From NCBI GenBank assembly GCA_033239005.1, contig BSQZ01000015.1, forward strand, positions 5,510,001 through 5,574,000: a stretch of 64,000 nucleotides of DNA, in the 5' to 3' direction. Source of the stretch: Lamellibrachia satsuma. Taxonomy: Eukaryota > Annelida > Polychaeta > Sabellida > Siboglinidae. The translations under genes and the position numbers were made by a program. Below, in pieces: positions 30,834 through 42,819 of this stretch; position 1 is the first letter of the stretch; every line of letters starts with the position of its first letter. The notes under the pieces are model-generated. The model was not told where the DNA came from. It made no database searches and worked only from the letters and a program-made list of their open reading frames with translations.

Positions 30834-31284
30834 GTATGCGCCTGGTTGCTTGCCCACGTAGCTTCTTGGGTTTTCTTAAGGAAGCATTTTATTGGCTCGA
30901 ATGTCAGTGGGTGATCTATTGACAGTTTGACAGTCAGTATGTCAACGTGGCGCGGGACCAGCGACCGTTACACGCGTCAACAATAGTCGTACCATGATCT
31001 CTCTTTGACATGGTGACATGATTAAACATCAGTGCGTGCACGGAAAAATGTCTATCAACACGTGCATGTTTGTATTAATTATTTATTGAAACGGGCAATA
31101 CGCGATTGAGATTGCAGGTAGCTGCGTGAGAGCGTGGAACGGAAGCCAAATGCGTGAGACTTGGTAGCTCTGCTGGTCGTGACCGCTCAACACGACAGAA
31201 GAACCCATCATTCCAGCCTTAATTAACACGTTATACCCAAATGTTGTTTCTCATGCATGTCCCATAATTATGCTCAAGAAAGTA

Positions 31285-31530
31285 GTGTTTGTCTTGCTCC
31301 AGCTCATAGTAGCATTAGGACAAGACAAATCAGTCAGTGTCTGTTTTGCTTCAGTTCACAGTGACTCGAGGACAAGAAAAACCAGTCAGTGTTTGTCATG
31401 ACTCATGCGTTTCCTCACAATGTCAATAACACGAAGACAAGACACGTTAATCAATGTTTATCTTGCTTCAGCTCACAGTGAAACAAGGACGGACAAGATA
31501 AATCAGTCAGCGTTTGTCTTGCTTTGGCGT
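31285..31530. repeat. ~60-bp degenerate repeat, ~4 copies
   Basis: The unit contains GTGTTTGTCTTGCTTCAGCT, CACAGTGA and ACAAG...ATCAGTCA. Confidence 0.65.
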
Positions 31531-32515
31531 TACCCGTATTGTATACGGATTTTTTTTATATACGGCCGCATCCTGTTTGTACACGGGTTTGTCTGAAATT
31601 TATAGAATACCCGCTAAGTCGATTTGCGCCGAAACCTAGCGGATATTGTTTGTATAAAGGTATATTTCAAACCCTGATAGATGGCGACACTCAAATATTG
31701 TTAGCCGCTAGCCGCTCAGTTCGCCTCTTTATGGTCAGGCCTCAGATTTCCTGGTGTGTTACAGACGAATGTAGGACATAGACATAGTAAATTTGGATAT
31801 AGGAAGTTAAAAAAAATTAGCAGGGACATTGCCAGGTTTGCTAGTGGAAGCTGCGGAGAGTAAAACGATGGATTTTTAGATGATTTTAGTAGGCAGAAGC
31901 ATATTTGGGATTTTGTTGGCCACTAGACACGTGTGCGCCGTAATTCCTGCCAATACTGTATTGGTCAACATTGACGGGTATCGTACAAACAGACGTATTA
32001 CAAGAGTGAGAAATGTCTAATCTTTACAAAATTCGACCAGCATGTCGGTGAGATGATGATAGCGGCAGGTAAAAAGTTTTCGAATGTTTGATGGTCACGT
32101 TTTCTTATAATCATGCAAAACGTTAACATGGCTACCAGGGGAAATGTAACTGTAGGCTGATTCCTCTACTAAATTGCTTGACAAAAGGATTAAAAGGAAA
32201 AGGACGTCGTGGACATAGAGGAGACAACACAATGCATGCGTACACACACCCATCCCCCATCTCTCCCTCCATCAGTCCATCCGTGCGTGCGTCCGTTCTT
32301 GTCCCCGGCTGTCCCAATCGTTCAAATGTAGCATTTCTCAAATTTGTTTTTAGTTGAACAGGTGCGGCATTTTTAGAGCTTCAAAATCACGTTTAACTTA
32401 TTATTGTGCTATAATTATGTCAATCACGGTCACATTTTCCTGGAAGTTGTATGTCAAAATCTGACAGCTACATTATTGAGATAATGAGCAATTAATAAAT
32501 ATTGCACGATTCATT
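31531..32515. other. No feature recognised
   Basis: Mixed-composition sequence without recognisable coding or repeat structure. Confidence 0.45.
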
Positions 32516-32517
32516 GT

Positions 32518-32582
32518 ATGCGTGTGTGAGTGCGTGCATGCGTGCGGGCGTACGTGCGTGCGTGCGTGCGTGCGTGTGTGTA
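32518..32582. repeat. (GTGC)n-type microsatellite
   Basis: GTGCGTGCATGCGTGCGG and further GTGC units. Confidence 0.85.
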
Positions 32583-32822
32583 TCATTCAATCAAGTAGAA
32601 ATCGCATTACATATATATATAGTGCCATTCACTATTTCATTCTCCATTAAATAATTAAAATTCCATTCACAATTGTTTGTTGTGAAAGAATGCGAGGAAT
32701 GAGTACCCTTTAGTAACTTAAACGAAAAGCACAATATACGAAGCTGTGAACACATATAATTATTGTTATGCATACTATGAGATGTATAAGTGCGTATAAT
32801 AATACATACAAAATTGCATATG

Positions 32823-32902
32823 AGCTAGCTAGCATGTTACAGTGGATACTGGATAGGTTTGATATTTCGCAAAATAAATTTGAAATTATACTAGCAAAAA
32901 AT
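32823..32902 (-). repeat. Dispersed repeat R1, copy 2 (antisense)
   Basis: Its reverse complement (TTTTGCTAGTATAATTTCAA ... TTTTGCGAAATATCAAACCT) is nearly identical to 35534-35615. Confidence 0.75.
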
Positions 32903-33630
32903 CGAAGATCGACCTTTAAACTTTTCAATGAACGCTGGCGCGTTCTCGGGCACACCGAGGCCGGTCAACAGCTCGTCATTCTGCACCAGATGAGCATCCT
33001 TTTCGTTGCATCTTTCACTGCCGCTTTCTCGTTCATTACTGCTTCCAGGGGCGTAGCTAGGTATACATTTATGTGGAAGCGCACATCTAACAGGGGGCCT
33101 GGATGTCCCGTTTTTAAAGTAAACTAATCATTTGCAATCTGGTGCATTTTGATGCAAAAATAAATCTTAAAAAAGGCCATGGAGAAAAACATGACCAAAC
33201 CTACTCGACACCCATCCCTGGTTAAAGGTGGATATGAACCATCAGTATATCATACACGTTTATCAAAGATACAGTTAGTTTTAATGTGCTAGGATTTTGC
33301 AGCTTACTAAACTTGCTTATGTGCTTCAATGACCCGTTTCTATGCAATGACACGATTAATTATAACAACTAGTGACGCTTTATCGTAATACATATACAAT
33401 TCAAAATTATTGGAAAACCTGTGCTATAATGACCATATGTACTAAGAATCAATCCTGATAATTATATTAATAGACAAACGCAAACCCTTTACAACGATAA
33501 CAGCCATTTAATGATAAGCCAAGAAGACACATGTAGGCAACGATAATGCTTCGGTAATAAGTGTCTACGAGTGTATCATATCAACGGAAAGGGTTCAGTT
33601 ACACACCTCTCCTTCATTTGGGCGGAGTGT
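32903..33630. other. No feature recognised
   Basis: No gene or clear repeat seen. Confidence 0.4.
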
Positions 33631-33639
33631 TAGCGTTAA

Positions 33640-34440
33640 ACGACTGAACTGGTGGATGATGCGTTCTGCATTCAACGTCCTTGTGGACATTCGTAAGGGC
33701 CAATCCCGACAAGCGCTCAGTTGTCACCGTGTTGTGGCAGTCGAGACAGACATCACCAGCAGCATCACGACTGTTGTATACATATTAGAGCACAGAAAAG
33801 GATTTATTTCCTTTATTGTGGCATCGAGTGTGTTTGGTCTCTCAGCCACATTCACCATATCCCGACTTGCCTTCCATTTTTGTAGCTAACGCAGATCACT
33901 TGGCATGTCATCTTGGAACACATCGTAAAGCTGGATGGACAGTAATTCTTTCTGGTGTCTGATTCACCCGCTGTCGTGGTGTGAGGTACTGGGCCACGTA
34001 GTGAATCTGTCGTGGTGTGAGGTACTGGGCCATGTAGTGAATCTGTCGTGGTGTGAGGTACTGGGCCACGTAGTGAATCTGTCGTGGTGTGGGGTACTGG
34101 GCCACGTAGTGAATCTGTCGTGGTGTGAGGAACTGGGCCACGTAGTGAATCTGTCGTGGTGTGAGGTACTGGGCTACGTAGTGAATCTGGTGTGCTAATA
34201 GACGTATATCCATTTCCTGCAGCAAGTTATCAAAAAACGGCAGATACACTACCGTCATCAAATACTGGCTGCGTGTGTCAGTTATATCAGCGGGCACGTT
34301 CGCACGGACAGTGCCTCGATCTGTCTACCATGACTGCGCGGCTTGCTCGCCTCAGTCTCAAACCGTTCCGCTAGCCCTACAACACTGTCAAAGAACGTAT
34401 TCCATACTTCTGTGTAGAGGTTACAGTGTTTGGTCTGTAG
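33640..34440 (-). pseudogene. hAT-superfamily transposase relic
   Basis: The minus strand, from high to low coordinates, has FDSVVGLAERFETEAS; then TDRGTVRANVPADITDTRSQ leading to VVYLPFFDNLLQEMDIRLLA (the 'R..RxN.PA...Y.R..Y.PFLD' block of TTF/hAT transposases). A 36-bp array follows, then KWKASRDM, PNTLDATIKEINPF and VMSVSTATTR, stop, QLSACRDWPLRMST. The last part is the hAT C-terminal dimerisation region (normally STATAERxFS). Stops and frameshifts show it is dead. Confidence 0.72.
33955..34195. repeat. 36-bp minisatellite inside the hAT relic, ~7 copies
   Basis: The unit is CTGTCGTGGTGTGAGGTACT and GGGCCACGTAGTGAAT. On the minus strand it encodes QIHYVAQYLTPR repeats in frame with the upstream transposase block, so it expanded from transposase coding sequence. 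Confidence 0.9.
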
Positions 34441-34900
34441 GAATGTGGTGAGAGGAAACACTGGGGGCGGGATGGATTTCTAAAACTATTTGTTTGCCAT
34501 ATTGATGTGGAAGCTGTCTTAACGATGACAGGTTAGTATATATAATATATGATGTACCTGGCACCTGGTACCTATATATATGTCATTGTCTGTCCCTGGT
34601 GATTGAGCACCCAAGAATCAAAAGCAATGGTGTACTTCTTGAAGTGTCCATACACAGACGGGTCGAGTGGTTGCAATAGGCGGTACGAGCATTGCGGTGG
34701 AAACGACAACATAATTGTTGAAGTCATCTATTGACATATGTAACCCATGTTTGTCCAAAACCAACATATATGGATTCTCCTTGGAGCACTTTGAATATTC
34801 CACAAAATGTTTCAGAAAGCCTACTAAATTTCTTTCCTTCATCCAACTCGACGGGTTTTCTTTACTCCCGCACGCATGCACGCAACCACCCCACCCTCTA
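34441..34900. other. No feature recognised
   Basis: Nothing identified apart from generic AT-rich sequence. Confidence 0.4.
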
Positions 34901-34902
34901 CA

Positions 34903-34914
34903 CGCACACACACA

Positions 34915-34992
<78 letters not shown>
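34903..34992. repeat. (CGCA)n and (CA)n compound microsatellite
   Basis: About 12 CGCA units followed by about 15 CA. Confidence 0.93.
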
Positions 34993-34993
<1 letters not shown>

Positions 34994-35527
34994 TAAGCCC
35001 ATATGTAATGTAAGCGTAGTGCCATGTCAATGTGAATGGGTTGTTATTGGTGGTCACGTGTGACAAGCCCTGCCCCAACAACACAAGACATACAACTATC
35101 TGTCTTGAATTAACCTGTGTTGTGCGAATGGTTTTGTTGTTAGCCCTTCATAAATATCAACATTTCAGAAGATTACTCACGGCATGAAAACGTAAATAAC
35201 TCGCCAACACGCAGGCGCGAAACCGAAATTTACAAATGGCGGTTTTAGGTCAACTACCCCAGCGGCAATCCCGCATGCACCCGCCATCTAGCGGAAAAGA
35301 TATAGGCACTGTGACAACCAACCCGTGTGAAAACCAACCCCGGTCTCCCTACGGCGCTACGAGACCCAAATACCGACTGGAACATCTTCCAATGCGGGGC
35401 GACGGTAGTTATAGGTGTTGGTGAAGAAGGATATGGATCCCGTGAGCATCATCGTAAACATAGGGCTATATGCTTACGTGCCCATCTACTCGAGACTGAC
35501 GGAAAGTTGCTCTATCTGCAGACTCTA
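34993..35527. other. No feature recognised
   Basis: Short ORFs only; no motif identified. Confidence 0.4.
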
Positions 35528-35702
35528 TCGAGTTTTGCTAGTATCATTTCAAATTCATTTTGCGAAATATCAAACCTACCTAATATTCACTGCAACATGC
35601 TAGCTCGTTTGTGCAACTTTTTAATGTAGTTTTTGTGAAATCATATGACAAACTATTAAATTACTCAATGTTTAGCCAAACATTAACTGAAGTAAAAATG
35701 GA
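35528..35702 (+). repeat. Dispersed repeat R1, copy 3
   Basis: It matches 13223-13392 in the same orientation and 32823-32902 in inverse. The shared end is TTAAATTACTCAATG ... AAAAATGG. Confidence 0.7.
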
Positions 35703-36185
35703 AACGACGACAACTCGTAACTTTGTCGTGTGCTCGGCGAGAGTATAGAAATCACGCCTATGATCGGCCTTGACCCGCAGTGTTCGCCATTTTGGATATC
35801 CAGTATTTTGAGCCTTACCAGATCTAACGACTTAAGTAAATTCTTTCGATGAATTGAACAAAAAGACGTTTTTTTTAATCGACTGTGTATGTTAGGGGAG
35901 ACCGGGGCTAGTTGTTACAATTTTCAGTTAAAGTCACTTTTTGTGAAAAGTATGTTAGATTCATTATTTCTTTCAACGTATGCATTAAATATATTATTCG
36001 TGTTAATAAAATGTACCATACCATTGATATTCCTTATTGTAGCTAGGTGCTGAGTCCCCAGCTGTTTGGCGACAAGTTTGTTTTGAATTTTTACGTCATC
36101 CCGCAGGGGGTCTATATTCATTCATTCATTCATTCAAACACATAAACAGACAAACATGCAAACAAACAAAACAGACAAACAGACA

Positions 36186-37208
36186 TAGGGTAACCCAAGG
36201 CAGGGCGGCCCCCTTTCAAATTGTACACCATTATACTACGTTAACATGTCTTTAATGTGCTCATGTTGTAGACAGATATGTGTGTTTCCCATTGGAACAT
36301 TATTTTCAGGAAACTGACAACCTAGATGAATTGCATTTGAAAAATAGTAAGAGTACCAAAAAAAAAAAAAAAACAACGTGTCCCATCCCTTGGGCAAGAC
36401 GGCCCTCTGACTGGGGCAAGACGGTCAATAGCTCCCTCCCCCGTGGTTTTCGCTTACATGAACGAACCACTGCCTAAACATAATCTGTATACAGGCTACA
36501 GGCTAGCAGAACGTCAATTGTGAAACTCTCATATTATGTATTACACATAATTGGTCATGTGTAATATATTTGAATGATTTGATACATTATGACCATGTGC
36601 GTGCGGGATCAGACACAGGAACCGTCTTGCCCCACATGAATGGGGACCGTCTTGCCCCACATGAATGGGGACCGTCTTGCCCCACATGTATGGGGACCGT
36701 CTTGCCCCACACGAATGGGGACCGTCTTGCCCCACATGTATGGGGACCGTCTTGCCCCACATGCATGGGCACCGTCTTGCCCCACATGTATGGAGACCGT
36801 CTTGCCCCACATGTATGGGCACCGTCTTGCCCCACATATATGGGAACCGTCTTGCCCCACATGCATGGGGACTGTCTTAACACGATGTAAACAAAACACA
36901 ACATACTATTGCCCATTTAGTATTGTTTGACCTGTCAACTGATTAATAAAATTATCATGTCACAAATTAAGTTCATGATTCACACCGCTATATAGTGAGT
37001 TGCACCATTTTACTGTTGCCAAAATATTAGATTAGTGCATAATATAATAGTGCATATGAAAGTTGAGTAAAACACTGATTTAATTACGCCTGTCTCGTGT
37101 AGCTGAGCTTTCAGGGTGAGTATCCGATATTATGTTAGTTTCATCAATATTTTGCGTACGTGATGGGGGGTCTTACTTTTAGAGGCCGTGTTGCCCCAGG
37201 TTACCCTA
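36186..37208. mobile_element. TIR element 'TAGGGTAACC' with internal minisatellite
   Basis: The left end TAGGGTAACCCAAGGCAGGG and right end CGTGTTGCCCCAGGTTACCC are inverses over about 25 bp with several mismatches. No transposase inside. GGGGCAAGACGG-type subterminal sequence is scattered through it and makes up the 25-bp array. Confidence 0.5.
36612..36885. repeat. 25-bp minisatellite, ~11 copies
   Basis: The unit is ATGGGGACCGTCTTGCCCCA and CATGT. GGGGACC...TTGCCCC gives each unit weak dyad symmetry. Confidence 0.92.
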
Positions 37209-37260
37209 CACTTTGCCCCAGGTTACCCTACACTTTGTCCCAGGTTACCATACACTTTGC
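37189..37260. repeat. ~22-bp direct repeats at the TIR element's right end, 3 copies
   Basis: TTGCCCCAGGTTACCCTACA repeated three times; the terminus of the element has been duplicated outward. Confidence 0.8.
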
Positions 37261-37494
37261 TTTATATATTAGATGATATACGATAGTTAACTGACACTAT
37301 TGGTCCGTTGTCGGGGTTTTGAAAAGGAGAGTTCGAGTTTCCACAATCAGTCGGGGATTTCTGGGATGGTCTCTGGAAAGTGTTACAATTAAACAAAACT
37401 CTCTCAAAAAGTGGGGTTCGAACCCCAAACCCCATGAGGACGGGCGTGGATTCTATAAAAAAAACATCAACCTGACGCCGGTGTTACTGGTCAA

Positions 37495-38852
37495 CCATGT
37501 TTTATGTCAAATATTTATTATGTGTGCATCATCAGATATGCACGGTGAATTAATTATTATGTCTGCATCATCAGATTCGCACGGTGAATAAATTATTATG
37601 CCTGCATCATCATATTCGCACGGTGAGTAAATTATTATGTGTGCATCATCAGATTCGCACGGTGAATAAATTATTATGTGTGCATCATCAGATTCGCATG
37701 GTGAATACATTATTATGTGTGCATCATCAAATTCGCACGGTGAATAAATTATTATGTCTGCATCATCAGATTCGCACGGTGAATAAATTATTTTATGTGT
37801 GCATCATCAGATTCGCACGGTGAATAAATTATTATGTGTGCATCATCATATTCGCACGGTGAATAAATTATTATGTGTGCATTATCAGATTCGCACGGTG
37901 AAGAAATTATTTTATGTGTGCATCATCAGATTCGCACGGTGAATAAATTATTATGTGTGCATTATCAGATTCGCACGGTGAGTAAATTATTATGTCTGCA
38001 TCATCAGATTCGCACGGTGAATAAATTATTATGTCTGCATCATCATATTCGCTCGGTGAATAAATTATTATGTGTGCATCATCAGATTCGCACGGTGAAT
38101 AAATTATTATGTGTGCATCATCAGATTCGCACGGTGAATACATTATTATGTCTGCATCATCAGATTCGCATGGTGAATACATTATTATGTGTGCATCATC
38201 AAATTCGCACGGTGAATAAATTATTATGTCTGCATCATCAGATTCGCACGGCGAATAAATTATTTTATGTGTGCATCATCAGATTCGCACGGTGAATAAA
38301 TTATTATGTGTGCATCATCATATTCGCACGGTGAATAAATTATTATGTGTGCATTATCAGATTCGCACGGTGAGTAAATTATTATGTGTGCATCAACAGA
38401 TTCGCACGGTGAATAAATTATTATGTGTGCATCATCAGATTCGCACGGTGAATAAATTATTGTGTCTGCATCATCAGATTCGCACGGTGAATAAATTATT
38501 ATGTGTGCATCATCAGATTCGCACGGTGAATAAATTATTATGTGTGCATCAACAGATTCGCACGGTGAATAAATTATTATGTGTGCATCAACAGATTCGC
38601 ACGGTGAGTAAATTATTATGTGTGCATCAACAGATTCGCACGGTGAATAAATTATTATGTGTGCATCATCAGATTCGCACGGTGAATAAATTATTATGTG
38701 TGCATCATCAGATTCGCACGGTGAATAAATTATTATGTGTGCATCAACAGATTCGCACGGTGAATAAATTATTATGTGTGCATCATCAGATTCGCACGGT
38801 GAATAAATTATTATGTCTGCATCATCAGATTCGCACGGTGAATAACTGTTTG
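37495..38852. repeat. 39-bp satellite, ~35 copies
   Basis: The unit contains TTATTATGTGTGCATCATCA and GATTCGCACGGTGAATAAA. It is highly homogeneous, with CTGCATC/GTGCATC and ATCAACAG variants distributed in blocks. Long ORFs on both strands arise because 39 is a multiple of 3. Confidence 0.95.
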
Positions 38853-38869
38853 TCTAATGCCATATTAGT

Positions 38870-39345
38870 TGACTCGAGTCGTAGGGGCTGACACGTGTCG
38901 CACTCGAGTCGCCCATTTTCATGACTTGCCACTTGACTTGGGATTCAGAGAGATGACTTGAGACTTGACTTGGACTTAGAGGTCATTGACTTGATACTTT
39001 ACTTGACTTCTGAACTTGTGAGTTGCCAAGTCGGGTGGCTCGAAGCATACGCGAAACGAGATCATGTTGTTGTGACAGGTCGCACCAGATATAATAATTA
39101 TTATGCAAAACTAGTTAAGACTGGCTATTGGCTAATGTTGCCTAAATATTCCGTAAACTTTTATTGCAGAAAGTCACACCAATCATGGCGGTTAGTGAAA
39201 CCTGGTGACATGGGACTTGACTTGGAATTCAGGGAGATGACTCGATACTTGACTTGAATTTGGAGGTCATTGACTTTCGACTTGACTTGCAGGTATATGA
39301 CTTGATATTTAACTTGACTTGCCGGTTTGTGACTTGCCAACAAGT
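38870..39345. repeat. GACTTGACTTG-rich repeat pair
   Basis: Two ~110-bp blocks (about 38920-39025 and 39210-39335) of GACTTGAGACTTGACTTGGA type surround a non-repeat segment, like the low-complexity ends of a DNA transposon. Confidence 0.55.
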
Positions 39346-39460
39346 CTGTCTAATACGTACAATGCTAAACTTCTTTTGCAAGTCGCGCGTTTGTGTGATT
39401 GGGTCAGCGTACATATAATACACAACCTTTGTTGCCGCGTTTCAATCTGTTCAACAACAG

Positions 39461-39584
39461 TTGCGCCGGCCAAATCAACACGCGACTCCAGTTTTGCTGA
39501 GTTGCGATTCACCGGACATTGCACGACTGATCCATTTTAAATCAAATAAACACACGATTCGCAACAAAAGGTTAGCAATGTACG
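39461..39584 (+). repeat. Dispersed repeat R2, copy 1
   Basis: It shares TTGCGCCGGCCAAATCAACA, GAGTTG, ATAAACACACGA and AGCAATGTACG in order with 47873-47997. Confidence 0.65.
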
Positions 39585-39754
39585 CCCAACATAATGCTAA
39601 TCGTACACTGCCCGACGAATGTTTTTGTCGTGTCTTTGTCATGTGTTTCCCTGCCGTAGTTGTGCGACTGGGCAAGCTCACTAACCACGAATCTACGCGA
39701 CTTGGCAGCGTACATTGCGCAACACAAGTTGTCGCAACTCGCTCAAAGAGCGTT

Positions 39755-40516
39755 TAAGATAAGAGGCTTTACTTCGCCCGGTCCAACGCGATGTCATGGC
39801 GCGACTGAAGCGCCACCTAGGGTTTTCGATGTTACTTCGCGTAAACATTCGTTCATTGCCTGTTTATAATAAGAGTCGTTTATAACGATAATACCAGTGC
39901 CATGTTTGTTTGTGATGTTTCTAAGCACCACAATGGAAATAAGTGTGTGTACTTTTTGGTGTCATCCTAATATTGTAATGTACTTCATTCATTAATTCAC
40001 ATTTGATGTATATATGTAAAAGTTACATTTTTATTTTGAAAATGTTACTTTTCAGCCGAGATTTGTCATGCTATTTTTGAATGACTCGTGAGTTTATTTC
40101 ACAATAACAAAAAGTTAGTACACAATACACGGATTATTACACATTTGAATGACTATGTAGAGAAAAAACAAAGTAGAAGTATTTTAACTCGATGGGAGGA
40201 ATCCCGGATCATGACGTTATCGCTCATTTACACAGATCATGATGTTATCGCTCATTGACACAGATCATGATGTTATCGCTCATTGACACAGATCCATCAG
40301 CACAACATTCACTATATCTATACGTTTACTACTGTTGCACGTATTTCTATTGTTAAAATATAATTGATGTCCTTTACATACTGCCGTTCTTCGTTCGCGG
40401 GAAACCGAAAAAATTACATCGTGGCCCATTTTCCCGGTGCGTTGTTACAATTTATCCCCGAGCAAAAAATTCCAAAAATGTCCATTGGACCGGGCGAAGT
40501 AAAGCCTCTTATCTTA
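39755..40516. repeat. 31-bp perfect inverted repeat, 700 bp apart
   Basis: 39755-39785 and 40486-40516 are exact reverse complements (begins TAAGATAAGAGGCTTTACTT). Similarity extends outward over CTCAAAGA-type sequence. This is possibly the ends of a non-autonomous DNA transposon; no ORF of note inside. Confidence 0.6.
40199..40293. repeat. ~28-bp repeat, 3 copies
   Basis: GATCATGATGTTATCGCTCA followed by TTGACACA. Confidence 0.8.
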
Positions 40517-40732
40517 TTATCGTTCTTTGACTCGCATGCGAGCCGCCGCGATCCTGGCATTATTATGTGGAATTGCATGCACGCGAGCCCCTAGTGGTGT
40601 GATTAGGCGTGAACTCGATACGCACCTAGCAACGCCGCCGCTGAATTATTTGAGTTGCGGACCATGTACTGGATTCACGAAGCATTCAACCGTACGAAGG
40701 ACTTATGCGGACTTTTGGTGAAGATAGCATAA

Positions 40733-40916
40733 CTTGGTACAATCGTAAAAAGCACACACAGCGTTTGGAACAATTGTATATAACTATAAACTACATATCG
40801 TACGAAGCCGAAGGTTCGTACGGTACGAATGATTCGAAACTCAGAACAATATGAGTTCGTAGTTTCGTACAATGGTTAGCCACGCTGTGCGTGTTTTCTA
40901 CGATTGTTCCAATGTT
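40733..40916. repeat. ~31-bp imperfect inverted repeat
   Basis: The left arm TGGTACAATCGTAAAAAGCA and right arm inverse (TTTTCTACGATTGTTCCA) are 120 bp apart; between them are CGTACGAA-type palindromes. MITE-like. Confidence 0.5.
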
Positions 40917-40928
40917 ACCTGATCTATT

Positions 40929-41112
40929 TCAAACGTCCATATAAGTATCTTTGTACATGCAGTACAAACGTCCATATAAGTATCTTTGTACATGCAGTAC
41001 AAACGTCCATATAAGTATCTTTGTACATGCAGTACAAACGTCCATATAAGTATCTTTGTACATGCAGTACAAACGTCCATATAAGTATCTTTGTACATGC
41101 AGTACAAACGTT
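40929..41112. repeat. 35-bp minisatellite, 5 copies
   Basis: Perfect copies of CAAACGTCCATATAAGTATC and TTTGTACATGCAGTA. Confidence 0.93.
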
Positions 41113-41222
41113 TCGTGGAATCGGCAGGTGTACATTTTTTGGGGTACGAAGTTGTCATTGCCATTGGCAGTGCCCTTATCAAAACTTCACCGGGTAGTGA
41201 CAAAGTTCTTGCAGTGACTGCG

Positions 41223-41290
41223 TTGTCTCCCGTGTAACGTTGTCTCCCGTGTAACGTTGTCTCCCGTGTAACGTTGTCTCCCGTGTAACG
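41223..41290. repeat. 17-bp repeat, 4 copies
   Basis: Perfect GTTGTCTCCCGTGTAAC units. Confidence 0.9.
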
Positions 41291-41691
41291 CCAGGCAACT
41301 TGACTAGTAGGGTTCAATACACTGTTTGTTGATGTCCCGAGGGTTTTAACAGTCACCGAGTGCTGCAATATTTGCCGGTGACGCGGATTTGACTACGGTA
41401 ACAATAGTTTATGTTCGTTCTGTAAGTAGGTACTGTGCTATGTTAGCATAAATGTCAGCAACAAATATCATATATGATATTATATTTTATTGCAAGTGTT
41501 CCACTTATTTGATGTACCAGTATGTGTACGGAATTAATGTACACCAATGTATTCATCATACTTTCAGTAAACGCTTAGTTTGTTGAAAGTTATTTGTACG
41601 TTTTGTAATAATCAAAGTTGCCCGTTAATGATACAGCAGTACAATTAATTGTAGGCACAATCAACATTGCGCAAAATAGTCGCTGTAAATA

Positions 41692-42697
41692 GTCACCACG
41701 TAGTTTTCGCCTTCCGCCAGATTTTGTCTCATTTTGTGATCTCGCTGGATCTATCATTATATACGTCAATATCAAATCATATATCGGTCACTGGGAGTAT
41801 AAACGTCTGACAAAGTTTAATTTTTCGAAGAAAAATTATGCATAAACAGGTTTTTAAGAAATATGTTCGTATATCTAGTTTTACATTAATCACCAGGTGG
41901 CCTTACTGATACGACACATCGGTGAATTTTGTAAATACGCCATATTTCACTTTATCTGACGAAAATATACGCAACTGTTCGTACAAATCACCGAACGGCC
42001 TTTTTTTACATTTAATGTGTTGCATATTATTGTATAGTGAGGCTTTTTCGAAGATGCTCTTTCTTTTAAGGCAAATCCCGGCGTTAGCCTCGCTTTGAGA
42101 AAGGTATCTTTCCATCGTTCGATGTTGCCGTTATTGGTGAGTAGTTTAATTAATTGAATGTACTAGTTGGTGTGGTTTTTGCCTTACGTAATATAATATG
42201 CTGTTTTTACAAACATCTGACGATACTTTTGCGCATGGGATCACTATTCGAACCAAGTACCAGTTATTTCATCTATCGTGTACAAACAAGTTGTTAGAAA
42301 AGTTGGTTTGAGTGAACTACTCATCAACATCGAACGACGGAAAGATACGTTTCCAAAGAGAGGCTAGCGCAGGAATTTGTCTTAAAAGAAAGAGCGTCTT
42401 AGAAAAGGCGAACAGTTGCGTACATGTTCGTCCGATAAATAATATGGCGTATTTACAAAATGTGTGTCGTATTTACAAAATGTGTGTCGTACCAGTAAGG
42501 CCACCTGGCGATTAATGTCGAACTAGAGGTACGAAAATATAATCTCAAAAACCTGTTTATGCATCATTTTTCAGACGTTTAAGCTCCCAGTGATATATGA
42601 TATGATTATATCGGAATAATGGCATATCTAGTGTGAGATCCAGCGAGATCACAAAATGAGACAAAAACTGGCGTGAGGAGAAAACTACGCCGGTGAC
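41692..42697. repeat. Long inverted repeat (arms ~390-455 bp, spacer ~165 bp)
   Basis: The left arm 41692-42146 and right arm 42310-42697 are reverse complements at high identity. For example, 41884-41919 and 42483-42518 match at 34 of 36 bases. The arms share GTCTCATTTTGTGATCTCGC, CATAAACAGGTTTTT, GGTGGCCTTACTG and TCGTTCGATGTTG in mirrored order. No transposase. It lies just past the TauE gene's 3' end. Confidence 0.8.
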
Positions 42698-42807
42698 TAG
42701 ACATATAACTTGGCCGTGAAATGGGTCAGGGGTAAGACGCACTGGTTCACGTTACTGACATTCGCGCAATTAACAGACGGAAATCAACATGTATACGAAA
42801 TATATCA

Positions 42808-42813
42808 TTTATT
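42808..42813 (-). terminator. Candidate polyadenylation signal of the TauE/SafE gene
   Basis: AATAAA on the minus strand, about 530 nt past the stop codon; I see no nearer canonical hexamer. Confidence 0.35.
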
Positions 42814-42819
42814 AACTTT

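Noticed and set aside
36612..38852. CRISPR-like arrays
   Set aside because: Units are contiguous tandem repeats with no unique spacers, in a spliced eukaryotic genome.
37584..38891. Long ORFs with HHQIRTVNKLLCV repeats and antisense counterparts
   Set aside because: Product of the 39-bp satellite on both strands.
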